The notes beneath the pieces were generated by a model. That model did not search any database. It saw nothing but the letters and a program-made list of their open reading frames with translations, and was not told the DNA's origin. A program made the translations under genes and the position numbers. This document shows positions 23,013-33,100 of a DNA stretch of 64,000 nt, piece by piece; the first letter of the stretch is position 1, and the number at the start of each line of letters is the position of its first letter. The stretch is from Hanleya hanleyi (lineage: Eukaryota > Mollusca > Polyplacophora > Lepidopleurida > Hanleyidae), in the NCBI GenBank assembly GCA_036873755.1, contig JAVTVY010036978.1:94555-158554 (forward strand), given 5' to 3'.

Positions 23013-23258
23013 GACAGTAATATTCCAGTGGGACCTGCATATGGCGTGTGCATATCACGCCTAGTAGTATTTGCTAGATCCTGTGTTAAATGTGACGATT
23101 TTAATCAACGTCAGAAAACATTGTTGAAGAAACTTGTAAAACAGGGCTACACCACCAAGCGCCTACACTCAAAGTTTCTAAAATTTGGCGATACATATCG
23201 CATGCTGATAGCAAAATACGAACGTAGCGTGCAAGATCTATGGCGCTACGTTTCGTAA
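23013..23258 (+). pseudogene. RTX retroelement ORF, C-terminal tail
   Basis: The frame DSNIPVGPAYGVCISRLVVF...KCDDF..RQKTLLKKLVKQGY...LHSKFLKFGDTYRMLIAKYERSV ends at a stop at 23256-23258. The pattern NIP..PAYGVYISQL...DF..R...L...L.KQGY....L...F.KF...Y..L..KY is one I recall at the C-terminus of a reverse-transcriptase-type protein widely repeated in mollusc, cnidarian and fish genomes. I cannot name the clade with confidence. Nothing upstream is in frame with it here, so this is a 5'-truncated copy, and it passes directly into the RTX 3' UTR. It is the best-preserved copy in the window. Confidence 0.6.
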
Positions 23259-23660
23259 CTTGTGTCTAATTCCGCTTAACCCGGGGCTAGGGACCGTATG
23301 AACCCATGTACTTTAAGATTCTCAAGGTACTCATATGAACAGTCACAATCATAGCGTGACGACTCTATAACGAATATTATAGATTAAGAATACTGATCAG
23401 CGATACGGATTTGATATTTTTGGAACATCATGCTGTCTTGCCGGCATCATTGAAAACTGTTGACCGCTTCTCTCTTGCAGGAAACAAGCCTATGTTTATG
23501 TATACTATGATTGTCTTTTTGAATTTGGTGCTAATAATGTTATGTGGAAAATGGAATAGGTCTTTGGATTATGGACGCGGATATTCTCTAATGGACGACG
23601 GCTGGATTATGAATGACGGACTAGACGCTTGTAATTCTATTAGTGAACATTGCTATCGAA
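23259..23660 (+). repeat. RTX 3' UTR and downstream block
   Basis: It starts CTTGTGTCTAATTCCGCTTAACCCGGGGCTAGGGACCGT, followed by a hairpin pairing GTCAC (23342-23346) with GTGAC (23356-23360). A further conserved block (23366-23640: AACGAATATTAT...GATACGGATTTGATATTTTTGGAACATCATG...) recurs at 34560-34765 and 58745-59030. The 98-codon frame starting 23411 is broken in the other copies, so I do not treat it as a gene. CTTCTCTCTTGCAG|G inside it looks like a splice acceptor. Confidence 0.65.
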
Positions 23661-24904
23661 TGCAAGTGACATTCGTTTTAAAATACAAACTGGGCAAACT
23701 CCCTTAAGAAATATGGGATATTAGGACATAGTTCAGCATACTTCTTAATGAATAGTTCGTCTGTACCTGTTTTACTATATATCTCTCAAGAACACTTGCG
23801 CCAGTTTTTCACAGTTAGTAATTTTAGTTCAATTGTTCATTTGACTGACAACAATGAGTTTCAACTGAAAAATACGCTGTTCCCCATTGTGTGGCGCTTT
23901 TATATCAAAGGAGTATGAATGGGAATTGCAAAAACTACAGAATTAATGCTACAAAAAATCCAGGTAACTTTCATATCATTGCATATTTACTTGCCGCATA
24001 CAGTATCATTGCTAAATTCAAAATGGTGGTCTTTGCCCTTTGGCTTCGTCAGAAATTTTAGCGATTTTTTTTTAAGCTTGTTTAAGTGATCTTTTTACCG
24101 GAGCTTCATCGACAAATTACGAAACATTCATTGATCTCATTTAAAATGCGCACAATAGAAATGCAAATTTCTAAAAGCTCCCCTGAAGCTGAATTGAGTC
24201 CCATTAACTATAAAAGCTATTGGATCATCGGCCAGGAAAAACTGGGCCCAAAATGTTGAGTTTTGATGTGAAAAATTGGATTTTGATAATTGTGCACTCA
24301 CGAGCTTCAGATAACTGCCCCGAATAATAAAACGATTCCTTCGTTGAATGCCATCTTGTTCCCGTCATTCAGTTTGGTGCATTCAGCCTTGATTGTGACA
24401 AGTATATTCATCATTATGCTTAGCATCTGATAATATGCAAAAGGCAAGTCATTTGACCTCAACGTGGTTTTCAATTTAATTAATAATGATGTTAATTAAT
24501 TAATAATGATTTAACCACTCAGGCGTGTACGTTTCAAAACGTAGCTGATTAAGCGGTCAATCTCGAGGTATGAACATGTAAAAAGTTAAGCGAATAACTC
24601 GATTATTTCCTAAAAAAATATGAATGATGAGAATTATGCTTTTAACGTGAAGATTTCCTTCTGGAAATCAGCGAATGTTGGTTACGCTGGGGGTGGGGGA
24701 GTAAAGCCTGATAATATGAGATGGAGAGGCCCAGGCCAAGCTAAAACGATGGCAGGGAGCTAGATGGGTATTATGTTCAAAATTAACCGGGACAAAACGT
24801 GTCCGGTATGATGTGTTGTAGACAGTTTTTGATGTTCGCGTTTTTCAAATAAATACATATATTAGAGAAGCAGTTGCTTTGCGGCTATTACTGCTGTTTG
24901 AAGG
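23661..24904. other. Anonymous sequence
   Basis: No gene or clear repeat structure is seen. It includes an AATTAATAATGATGTTAATTAATTAATAATGATT patch near 24476. Confidence 0.35.
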
Positions 24905-27455
24905 GGATTTCCAACTATTTTAATTGGGTAACTCCAGCAGATCAGCCACTAGGTACTAAAGATACTGCTCTGCCACGCATGAGTGATTTATATCGTATCA
25001 CTTTATTCTTCTGTGATCAGGACAGCTCTTTTCAGTGCATTTCTCACGTGGTCAGTCTGGGAAGGCACTTTAGGTATCCAGCTTAAACATCAGCTCAACG
25101 GCTCGACGATAATTGTCTTCAACAGACATGTTCACTCACTCCCACCTGCTATTAGTCTTCTGACGTGGTACACTCGAATTGTGAAACTGGGCTGAATATT
25201 CCCTGGCACCTTGCAAACTTTCGTAACGCCATACTACCTATTTGTGTTTATTTGCAAATTGAACAGCGACCATGTGATAACATAAGATGAAGATACAAGA
25301 ATACTTTTACTTCTACTCATACTGACCAATTCTGAATATTGGTTAATGTGTAGATACACGGAATCAATAATCATAAAAATGTAATATCGTATTTGAGGGA
25401 GGGAGCATTTTATTTCAACCAGTAATTCTGATATGGCACCTCTTTGTTGTCTTCGATTGAAATGATAAAAAGAACAAAACAAATGCTGACAGGAAGTTAC
25501 TCTCAATTGTGCGGAGTAGTTAAAAATTAAGTTCAGACAGATTAGACAACATTTAAGGTGGATATAAATCTTTAATTACATATACACCCGTCTTTCAGTG
25601 GGTTCATTTTTTGTTCAACTGACAATATGAATATTACCTTCAAGTGACACCATACAACTGGGATACAAAAACCACCTTTGATAATAACAAACACTACGCA
25701 AAATCCTGAAATGTATATGATAATGTTAAGAAAAATTGCATGATTTCATAAGTAAATTACGACCATTGAAGTACAAGAACCCCTTCCCTGGAAACGGAAT
25801 ATTTTTTTTCAAGTAGATATTTGGATACAAAACCAAATCCTGATTGTATATATCCTGGTGTATATACGCTAAATACAATATAATAATTTTCGGACACTTA
25901 GGGCCATTGATAAGAAAGATATTTCAACTCATTCACACATTGCCCCTTTTTCGATTGAGTGATTTTTTTTTCAAGTAACATTTGAGTTTTACATATTCAC
26001 CAAATCATGATATTATATAACTCTACCATTATTAATGAGTAATATGTACTATAACTCAGACCGATTGGGCTATAACTAAGAGTGACTGGGTTATTTAAAT
26101 TCATCGACCTCCATATTTGGGTAGAACAAAGCAATTACCTGTAAGGTGTCATTTCGGCAGCTACATCCACCCTGATGATACCCGCAATGGTCATAGAAAG
26201 TCATGGTATAGGTGAAAATTATTTTGCCGGTGGGAAGAAAAAAATCTAAAATAAGGCCTTTTTCAACTTGGCTCCCAGACTAATACCCCAGTGAAGTGTT
26301 ATTTTGGGAGTTTGAGTAATACGTACCACTCGTGAACTGCTTCCACAGTACCAACATCCACAGAATAACGGTTAAGATATGCATATCTTGGCAGTAAAGA
26401 CGTTTGATCAGAAAACTGCAGGTGAAATCTCTGGATTGTTTGACAGCAGCTTTCAAACTTATTTGTGCTAACGGTTGTGATACATTATTATGTATCGAAA
26501 ACTCAATTTATTGAGTTATATCAGTTCATCATTTGGCTTTTAAAAAGATAATTTTCATCTTTACCAAAATCTGACCAAAATAACAATTCATGACATCAGT
26601 CCAAGCTCTGTGAGTGCCCACTTTTCAGGTCATAATTTCCCAATTCGCGTTCAATCATCAACATTTGGCAAGGACCGTTGAGAGAGTAGAACACGTTCAT
26701 TCTTAACATTGCAAATGTGCTTCAGCTTTAAACTCTGCCTGATAATTGAATACGATCGATCCACCTTTTATCCTAGTTTGAGGTCTAATCAGCTAGTTTT
26801 AAATAAATAATTGCAAAAACCCATGTTATAAATCGCATGGACATGGCGCATGGGACATAACGTATATCTGCTATATCTGTTCCGTTAATAGGTCATGTAG
26901 GCCAAAGTATCTTTGCGGTCGATAATACCTGGTGATCTGCCAACCAGTTTTGAAGTAAAGATAAAAAATAAATGTGGCTGTATGTGGTACTTGACGTTGG
27001 GTTCTCTATAGATTAATGTGTTTAATAATGAACCCGAACGAGTATCGTTTTCCAATCGGAACCAAATTAATATCTTATCATGTATCTAAGCAGTTCGAAG
27101 TATGTTAAATTGTTGACGAGGTGGGAAAAGCTGACCATCTGACATTAACGGAGTAACATCGAGGGAGTCGGGTAGTACGAACGTCGCAGCATGCGGTAAA
27201 TATGGTAAATACAAGAATATACAGAAAAACTAACCTGCAATGCTCGACGTGGTGCGGTGAATTTTCTACGAAGACAGTAAACCTACATATATTTGTCTAA
27301 TGGCATGTACAGAGCGGGGCAGGACTCAGGGATTAACAATCCATCAGTAGGCCTAGAATACTTCCACATAAAATAGATAAATTGGTGGGATATGTAGGAG
27401 CTCGGAAAAGTTGAAAAGCCACTGAAAAGCAACTATATGACTCCACAGAAAAGCC
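24905..27455 (+). mobile_element. B-family element, copy 1 (truncated)
   Basis: From CCAACTATTTTAATTGGGTAACTCCAGCAG this is collinear with copy 2 starting at 30188. It breaks off at ACTCCACAGAAAAGCCTC, where copy 2 continues for another ~1.2 kb. It lacks ~230 bp that copy 2 has at about 31304-31535. No transposase, polymerase or long ORF is seen. The sharp common left end suggests a real element terminus, although a segmental duplication is also possible. Confidence 0.65.
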
Positions 27456-27530
27456 TCAGTAGTAGGGTCTACGGAAATTGAGTCCTATTGACCTCAGCAA
27501 CTTGCATAATTGAGGAGGAAATGAGGAGGT

Positions 27531-27600
27531 GACAGCCAATCAGAAGCGAGTAAAATTTGACCTCTGTGACGTCACAGCGACAGCCAATCAGAAGCGAGTA
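27531..27600. promoter_or_regulatory. CCAAT-CRE-CCAAT module
   Basis: Two identical 22-bp copies of GACAGCCAATCAGAAGCGAGTA (27531-27552 and 27579-27600), each with a CCAAT box, flank a perfect 14-bp palindrome CTGTGACGTCACAG (27564-27577) holding a consensus CRE (TGACGTCA). NF-Y and CREB/ATF bind such sites in animals. The spacing looks promoter-like, but no gene start is seen downstream. Confidence 0.5.
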
Positions 27601-27618
27601 TTCTGTCACAGGGGTCAT

Positions 27619-27815
27619 TGTGGGTGGTGGAGGTGGTGGGACCAAAATGGCGGCTTGTGGGTGGTGGTGGAGGTGGTGGGACCAAAATGGCGGCTTGTGG
27701 GTGGTGGAGGTGGTGGGACCAAAATGGCGGCTTGTGGGTGGTGGTGGAGGTGGTGGAACCAAAATGGCGGCCTGTGGGTGGTGGTGGAGGTGGTGGGACC
27801 AAAATGGCGGCGCAA
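27619..27815 (+). repeat. 40-bp minisatellite with YY1-like motifs
   Basis: There are five units with cores ACCAAAATGGCGGC at 27641, 27681, 27718, 27758 and 27798 (spacing 40, 37, 40, 40), separated by GTGGTGGAGGTGGTGG. AAAATGGCGGC matches the animal YY1 consensus. Proline-, glycine- and tryptophan-rich open frames here come from the repeat. Confidence 0.7.
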
Positions 27816-27984
27816 GGGAGCAAACGAGGCGGTGGGGAGGTCATGGGGAGAAAAAACCCTCACATTACCCTCAAAAAAACCTCTAAGCCATATAATAATA
27901 ATAAACATAATCTATAGGTGTTGTACCATGTTAATAGGATCAGTCTAGCATCTGTACCACCCTAGGGTCAAGCGTTTATTGTCC

Positions 27985-28865
27985 CGTGTACTTGGGATAT
28001 GGAAATAGCCGTGTTGGAGCTAGGGGAGTTACTACTGGTCCAGTCGGGTCGAGTGAGGTATCAATGTGAAGCCTATGTGAGGGGGCATCTGATGGGCTGG
28101 GTGTGGGGTTGAACTAGCGTCATTCTGCGCATGCGCGATGGCCCAAGGGTATGGAAATAGACATTTTGGAGCTAGGGGAGTTACTCATGGTCCAATGGGG
28201 TCGAGTGAGGTATCAAAGTGAAGCTTAGGTGAAGGGGCATCTGACTGGACTAGCGGCTTGGGCGTTGTCACCATTCTGCGCATGCGCGGTGGTCCAAGGG
28301 TATGGAAATAGACGTTTTGAGAGCTAGGGGAGTTACTCATGGTCCAATGGGGTCGAGTGAGGTATCAAAGTGAAGCTTAGGTGAAGGGGCATCTGACTGG
28401 ACTAGCGGCTTGGGCGTTGTCACCATTCTGCGTATGCGCGGTGGCCCAAGGGTATGGAAATAGACGTTTTGAGAGCTAGGGGAGTTAATCATGGTCCAAT
28501 GGGGTCGAGTGAGGTATCAAAGTGAAGCTTAGGTGAAGGGGCATCTGACTGGACTAGCGGCTTGGGCGTTGTCACCATTCTGCGCATGCGCGGTGGCCCA
28601 AGGGTATGGAAATAGCCGTGTTGGGAGCTAGGGGAGTTACTACTGGTCCAGTGGGGTCGAGTGAGGTATCCAAGTGAAGCTTAGGTGAAGGGGCATCTGA
28701 CTGGACTAGCGGCTTGGGCGTTGTCACCATTCTGCGCATGCGCGGTGGCCCAAGGGTATGAACATAGACGTTTTGGGCTCGAGCGGGTTTTCTCATGGGC
28801 CGATGGGATCGAGTGAGGTATCCATGTGAAGCCTAGGTGAGGGGGTTACACTAGGGTGTCGTATC
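27985..28865 (+). repeat. Array A at the Polinton fragment
   Basis: About six ~150-bp units contain GGTATGGAAATAGACGTTTT, GAGCTAGGGGAGTTACT, GGTCCAATGGGGTCGAGTGAGGTATC, GGGGCATCTGACTGGACTAGCGGCTTGGGCGTTGTC and CATTCTGCGCATGCGCGGTGG. The same unit forms array A in both arms of the palindrome (38440-39600 and 48960-49930). Most units carry TGCGCATGCGC, which matches the NRF-1 consensus. Its orientation relative to the neighbouring protease gene is the same as that of the palindrome's array relative to its genes, so the array probably marks the end of an autonomous relative. Confidence 0.75.
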
Positions 28866-28869
28866 CATT

Positions 28870-29400
28870 CTGCTGCGCAGGTCACGTTAGGGTTGTGACG
28901 TCACTTCCGGTTTTCACTAAAACTACCTCCAAACCCAGAAGAGTTCCAACGTTCAACCCTCCGGGGTGTTTTCCTGCCCCCGCCCCGGCGCCCCCCGCAG
29001 CGCGCGCGGGTTCTCCGGCCGCAGCGCGCGCGCGCGCGTCAATGTAGGGAGAGGTTAGATCGACAACATAGAACTTATAGTCATCAACTTCATCTATACG
29101 TGTTGGACGAGTCTTCACTCACCGTATACACGTACCTCAATGAAATGCCCGCTCCAAACCTAGACCAAAAACACGTACTTGGTCTGTGGGCTGATTTCAT
29201 TGGCTCTCTTTTTAATATAGTGCTCTTACATTCTAACCTTGATGGGTTACATTTTGGCCCCATCCTACACCACTGATTTCAGTTTGACTGAATCTCCACA
29301 AAGGGCATTGATGCATTATGAATAAAACACACAAGACAGGGTTTTTTGGTGAGATCTCATTTTGTTTTTTATTCAGTAACAACAACAACGTGAGAACAAC
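28870..29400. other. Polinton end-like spacer
   Basis: TTCCGGTTTTCACTAAAACTACCTCCAAACCCAGAAGAGTTCCAA (28904-28948) resembles the palindrome's terminal segment near 38281-38330 (TTCCGGCAGAATGACCAAAAAGCTACCTCC...AGAGTTCCAA). Next is a very GC-rich GCGCGC tract (28970-29040). A minus-strand frame (28882-29118) starting MKTRPTRIDEVDDYKFYVVD turns into Ala/Gly/Arg repeats, and I do not recognise it. The rest is unremarkable. Confidence 0.4.
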
Positions 29401-29409
29401 CACTGAAAA

Positions 29410-29560
29410 CTCAAGCCCAGAACAAGGGGCTTGTAATTAACTGAAGCCCAGAACAGGGGGGCTTGTAAACTGAAGCCCAGAACAGGGGGCTTTTAAACTT
29501 AAGCCCAGAACAGCGGGCGTATGTACATTGAAAGAATTCAAGCCCAGATCGGGACTTGTA
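29410..29560 (-). repeat. ~30-bp hairpin repeats at the 3' end of the protease gene
   Basis: Five units read AAGCCCAGAACAGGGGGCTT or variants, each an inverted repeat (AAGCCC/GGGCTT). The rightmost lies inside the last codons and stop of the protease gene, so the array looks like stepwise duplication of the gene's own end, stop codon included, into its 3' flank. Confidence 0.6.
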
Positions 29561-30011
29561 CATTGAAATGATGGGCGGCCCAGTCATAGACGAGTACATC
29601 TCGGTCCTCGGCCTTGGGGTACTCGTCAAACATCTGTACGATGGTAGATAGGGGTCTTCCCCGGCATCGATGGTACAGGTAAAACAAGCAATATTGTCCG
29701 CACACGCTACTGGTCAGGCTTTGCAACGTTTGACTGTTCCAACACCACGTCTCTGTGCCTTGATCCATGAAGTCTGTTAAATCGGGATGGAGGGGTGGCA
29801 GGCCGTACGGGTCAAAGTATTCGCCCTGCTGTTCTGTCAAGTACACGGCCACCCAATGTTCACCGGGTCGCTCCATCGGATCCGTGTTGAGAACGTAAGC
29901 AGCAGGATACACACGGTCTAATGGGAACACATCTCGGGCGAACACCCCTTGAAACATCATACGTGTCTCTGGGTCATTCTCCAGCACGGTGGTTATCTGG
30001 TCTGTATCCAT
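29538..30011 (-). CDS. PRO: Polinton/Maverick adenain-like cysteine protease
   Basis: This gives 157 residues from the ATG at 30011 (MDTDQITTVL). An in-frame upstream Met gives 177, but the shorter start follows the upstream gene's stop by one base. The layout is that of the adenovirus-type maturation protease encoded by Polintons: GVFARD, then PGEHWVAVYL with the catalytic His, an acidic/FDPYG block, Gln in WNSQTLQS, and SVCGQYCLFYLY with the catalytic Cys in CGQYC. Such proteases process virion proteins in the nucleus. The frame is intact and near full length. It sits directly downstream of a capsid-type gene tail and points toward array A, consistent with late virion genes near one end of the element. 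The rest of the element (polymerase, integrase, ATPase) is not in the window, so the copy cannot act alone. Confidence 0.85.
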   Translation of the reverse strand: MDTDQITTVLENDPETRMMFQGVFARDVFPLDRVYPAAYVLNTDPMERPGEHWVAVYLTEQQGEYFDPYGLPPLHPDLTDFMDQGTETWCWNSQTLQSLTSSVCGQYCLFYLYHRCRGRPLSTIVQMFDEYPKAEDRDVLVYDWAAHHFNVQVPIWA

Positions 30012-30012
30012 G

Positions 30013-30187
30013 TTAGGTGGAGAAGTTACACAGCACGTTGCGCGCCTTGTCCACTTGAATGATGTTGTCAAACTCGGCGTAGCAGATCACATTGACGGTG
30101 CTCCGGAGGGCTCGTTGAAAGTGGATTTCCAACCGTAAATTGCCTTGCTTGGCCAGGGCCAGCTGATGGTCGTTCTCTAAGGTGGGG
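30013..30187 (-). pseudogene. Capsid-type protein, C-terminal fragment (Polinton)
   Basis: The minus-strand frame ends NLRLEIHFQRAL..TVNVICYAEFDNIIQ followed by a short tail and TAA at 30015-30013. GNLRLE.HF...L..TVNV..YAEFDN...ID..RNV is what I recall at the C-terminus of a Polinton virion protein annotated in many invertebrates as F54H12.2-like, probably the minor capsid (penton-type) protein. The stop is one base from the protease ATG. The 5' part is cut off exactly where B copy 2 begins (30188). Confidence 0.7.
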
Positions 30188-33100
30188 GTCCAACTATTTT
30201 AATTGGGTAACTCCAGCAGATAAGCAACTCTGTACTAAAGATACTGATCTGCCACGCATGAGTGATTTATATCGTATCATTTTATTCTTCTATGATCAGC
30301 ACAGCTCTTTTCAGTGCATTTCCCACATGGTCAGTCCGGGAAGGTACTTTAGGTCACCAGCCTAAACATCAGCTCACCGATAATTGTTTTCAACAGCCAT
30401 GTTCACTCACTCCCACCTGCTATTAATCTTCTGACGTGGTACACTCGAACTGTGGACCTGGGCGGAATATTCCCTGGCACCAAGCAAACTTTCATAAAAC
30501 CATACTACCTATTTATTTGTGTTCATTTGTAAATGGAACAGGGACCATGTGATATCATACGGTGAAGATACAAGAACACTTTTACTTTTACTCATACTGA
30601 CCGATTCTGAATATTGGTTAATGTGTAGACACACGGAATCGACAATCATAAAAATGTAATATCCATATCGTCTTTGAGGGAGGGAGCATTTTATTTCAAT
30701 CAGTAATTCTGATATGGCACCTCTTTGTTGTCTTCGATTGCAATGATAAAAAGAACAAAACAAATGCTGACACAAAGTTATACTCTGTCAATTGGGCGGA
30801 GTAGTTGAAAATTAAGTTCAGACAGATTAGACAACATTTAAGGTGGATATAAATCTTTAATTACATATGCACCCGTCTTTCAGTGGGTTCATTTTTTGTT
30901 CAACTGACATGAATATTACCTCCAAGTGACACCATACAGCTGGGATACAAAAACCCTCTTCGATAATAACAAACACTATGCAAAACCCTGAAATGTCTAT
31001 GATAATGTTACGAAAAATTGCATGATTTTATAAGTAAATTACGACCATTGAAGTACACGAACCCCTTCTGTGGAAAAGGAATATTTTTTTCAAGTTGATA
31101 TTTGGATACAGCCACCGAATGATGCCATACATTGAGATACAAAACCAAATCCTGGTTGTATATAACTCTGGTGTATATATACTATATACAATATAATAAT
31201 TTTCAGACACTCAGGGCTATTAATAAGAAAGATATTTCAACTTATTCACACATACCCCCTTTTTACATATGTTTTTTTTATGTTCAAATAACATTTGAGT
31301 TTTACCCCTCCAATTGTACCATAGGATTTGAATACAAGTACGGTCTTAGGTATTAAAAACTGTGCTACGTGGCGCTGTTGTTTATTGATGTTTAGATGGA
31401 TGGGATCAGTAGAAGAGATAGATAACAATTCAAATACATATACCCCCTTTTTTGGACGGAAGTATTTTTTTTCTGTTGAAATTTGGATATTCAAACGTTT
31501 TTACTGCCAATCGGAAAACTGCACGCCACACGGTTAGATTACATATTCACCAACTCATGATATTATATAACTCTACCATTATTAATGAGTAATATGTACT
31601 ATAGCTCAGACCGATTGGGCTATAAATAAGAGTGACTGTGTTATTTAAATTCATCGACCTCCATATTTGGGTAGAACAAAGCAATTATCTGTAAAGTGTC
31701 ATTTCGGCAGCTACATCCACCCTGATGATACCCGCAATGGTCATAGAAAGTCATGGTATAGATGAAAATTATTTTACCGATGGGGTGAAATTTTTTCTAA
31801 AATAAGGCCTTTTTTCAACTCGGCTCACAGACTAACACCTCAGTGAGGTGTTATTTTGGGAGTTTGAGTAATACGTACCACTCGTGAACTGCTTCCACAG
31901 TACCAACATCCACAGAATAACGGTTAAGATATGCATATCTTGGCAGTAAAGAGGTTTGATCGGAAAACTGCCGGTGAAATCTCTGGATTGTTTGACAGCG
32001 GCTTTCAAACTTATTTGTGCTACCGGTTGTGATACATTATAATGTATCGAACAGTTCAGCATTTGGCTTTCAAAAAGGTGATTTCCATCTTTACAAAAAT
32101 CTAACCAAAATAACACTTCATGACATCAGTCCAAGCGCTGTGAGCGCCCACTTTTCAGGTCACAATCTCCCAATTTGCGTTCAATCATCAACATTTGGCA
32201 AGGACCGTTGAGAGAGTAGAACACGTTCATTCTTAACATTGCAAATGTGCTTCAGCTTAAACTCTGCCTGATAATTGAATACGATCGATCCACCTTTTAT
32301 CCTAGTTTGAGGTCTAATCAGCTAGTTTTAAATAAATAATTGCAAAAACCCATGTTATAAATCGCATGGACATGGCGCATGGACAAAACGTATATCTGCT
32401 ATATCTGTTCCGTTAATAGGTCATGTAGGCCAAAGTATCTTTGCGATCAATAATACCTGGTGATCTGCCAACCAGTTTTGAAGTAAAGATAAAAAATAAA
32501 TGTGGCTGTATGTGGTACTTGACGTTGGGTTCTCTGTAGATTATTGTGTTTAATAATGAACCAGAACGAGTATCGTTTTCCATCGGAACCAAATTAATAT
32601 CTTATCATGTATCTAAGCAGTTCGAAGTATGTTAAATTGTTGACGAGCTGGGAAAAGCTGATCATCTGACATTAACGGAGTAACGTCGAGGGAGTCGGGT
32701 AGAACGAACGTCGCAGCATGCGGTAAATATGGTAAATACAAGAATATACAGAAAAACTAACCTGCAATGCTCGACGTGGTGCGGTGAATTTTCTATGAAG
32801 ACAGTAAACCTACATATATTTGTCGAATGACATGTACAGAGGGCAGGACTCAGGGATTAACAATCCATCAGTAGGCCTAGAATACTTCCACATAAAATAG
32901 ACAAATTGGTGGGATATGTAGGAGCTCGGAAAAGTAGAAAAGCCACTGAAAAGCAACTATATGACTCCAAAGAAAAGCCTCTCCCGGCATCTCGCATTCA
33001 GATTAGAATATGGTTTCTAAGACGTGTATACGAAAGAGAAAAAAAGGAACAATCGAAACGATTTCTCATTCGAGTAAAATGACTACTTACCGATAGCCTA

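Noticed and set aside
23411..23707. A 98-codon frame in the RTX downstream block with a membrane-like stretch
   Set aside because: The same region at 58745-59030 and 34560-34765 is broken by indels and stops. No selection on the frame is visible.
27469..27948. Pro/His- or Gly/Trp-rich frames over the 40-bp minisatellite
   Set aside because: They are periodic with the DNA repeat and open in five frames, so not coding.
28882..29118. Possible Polinton gene starting MKTRPTRIDEVDDYKFYVVD
   Set aside because: It runs into a GCGCGC-driven Ala/Gly/Arg repeat and shows no recognisable domain or conserved neighbour.
25234..30775. Similar minus-strand frames in B copies 1 and 2 (FCSFYHFNRRQQRGAISELL)
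   Set aside because: Both are open, but the surrounding frame has no domain, and nearby indels between copies are not multiples of three. Similarity is explained by DNA homology.
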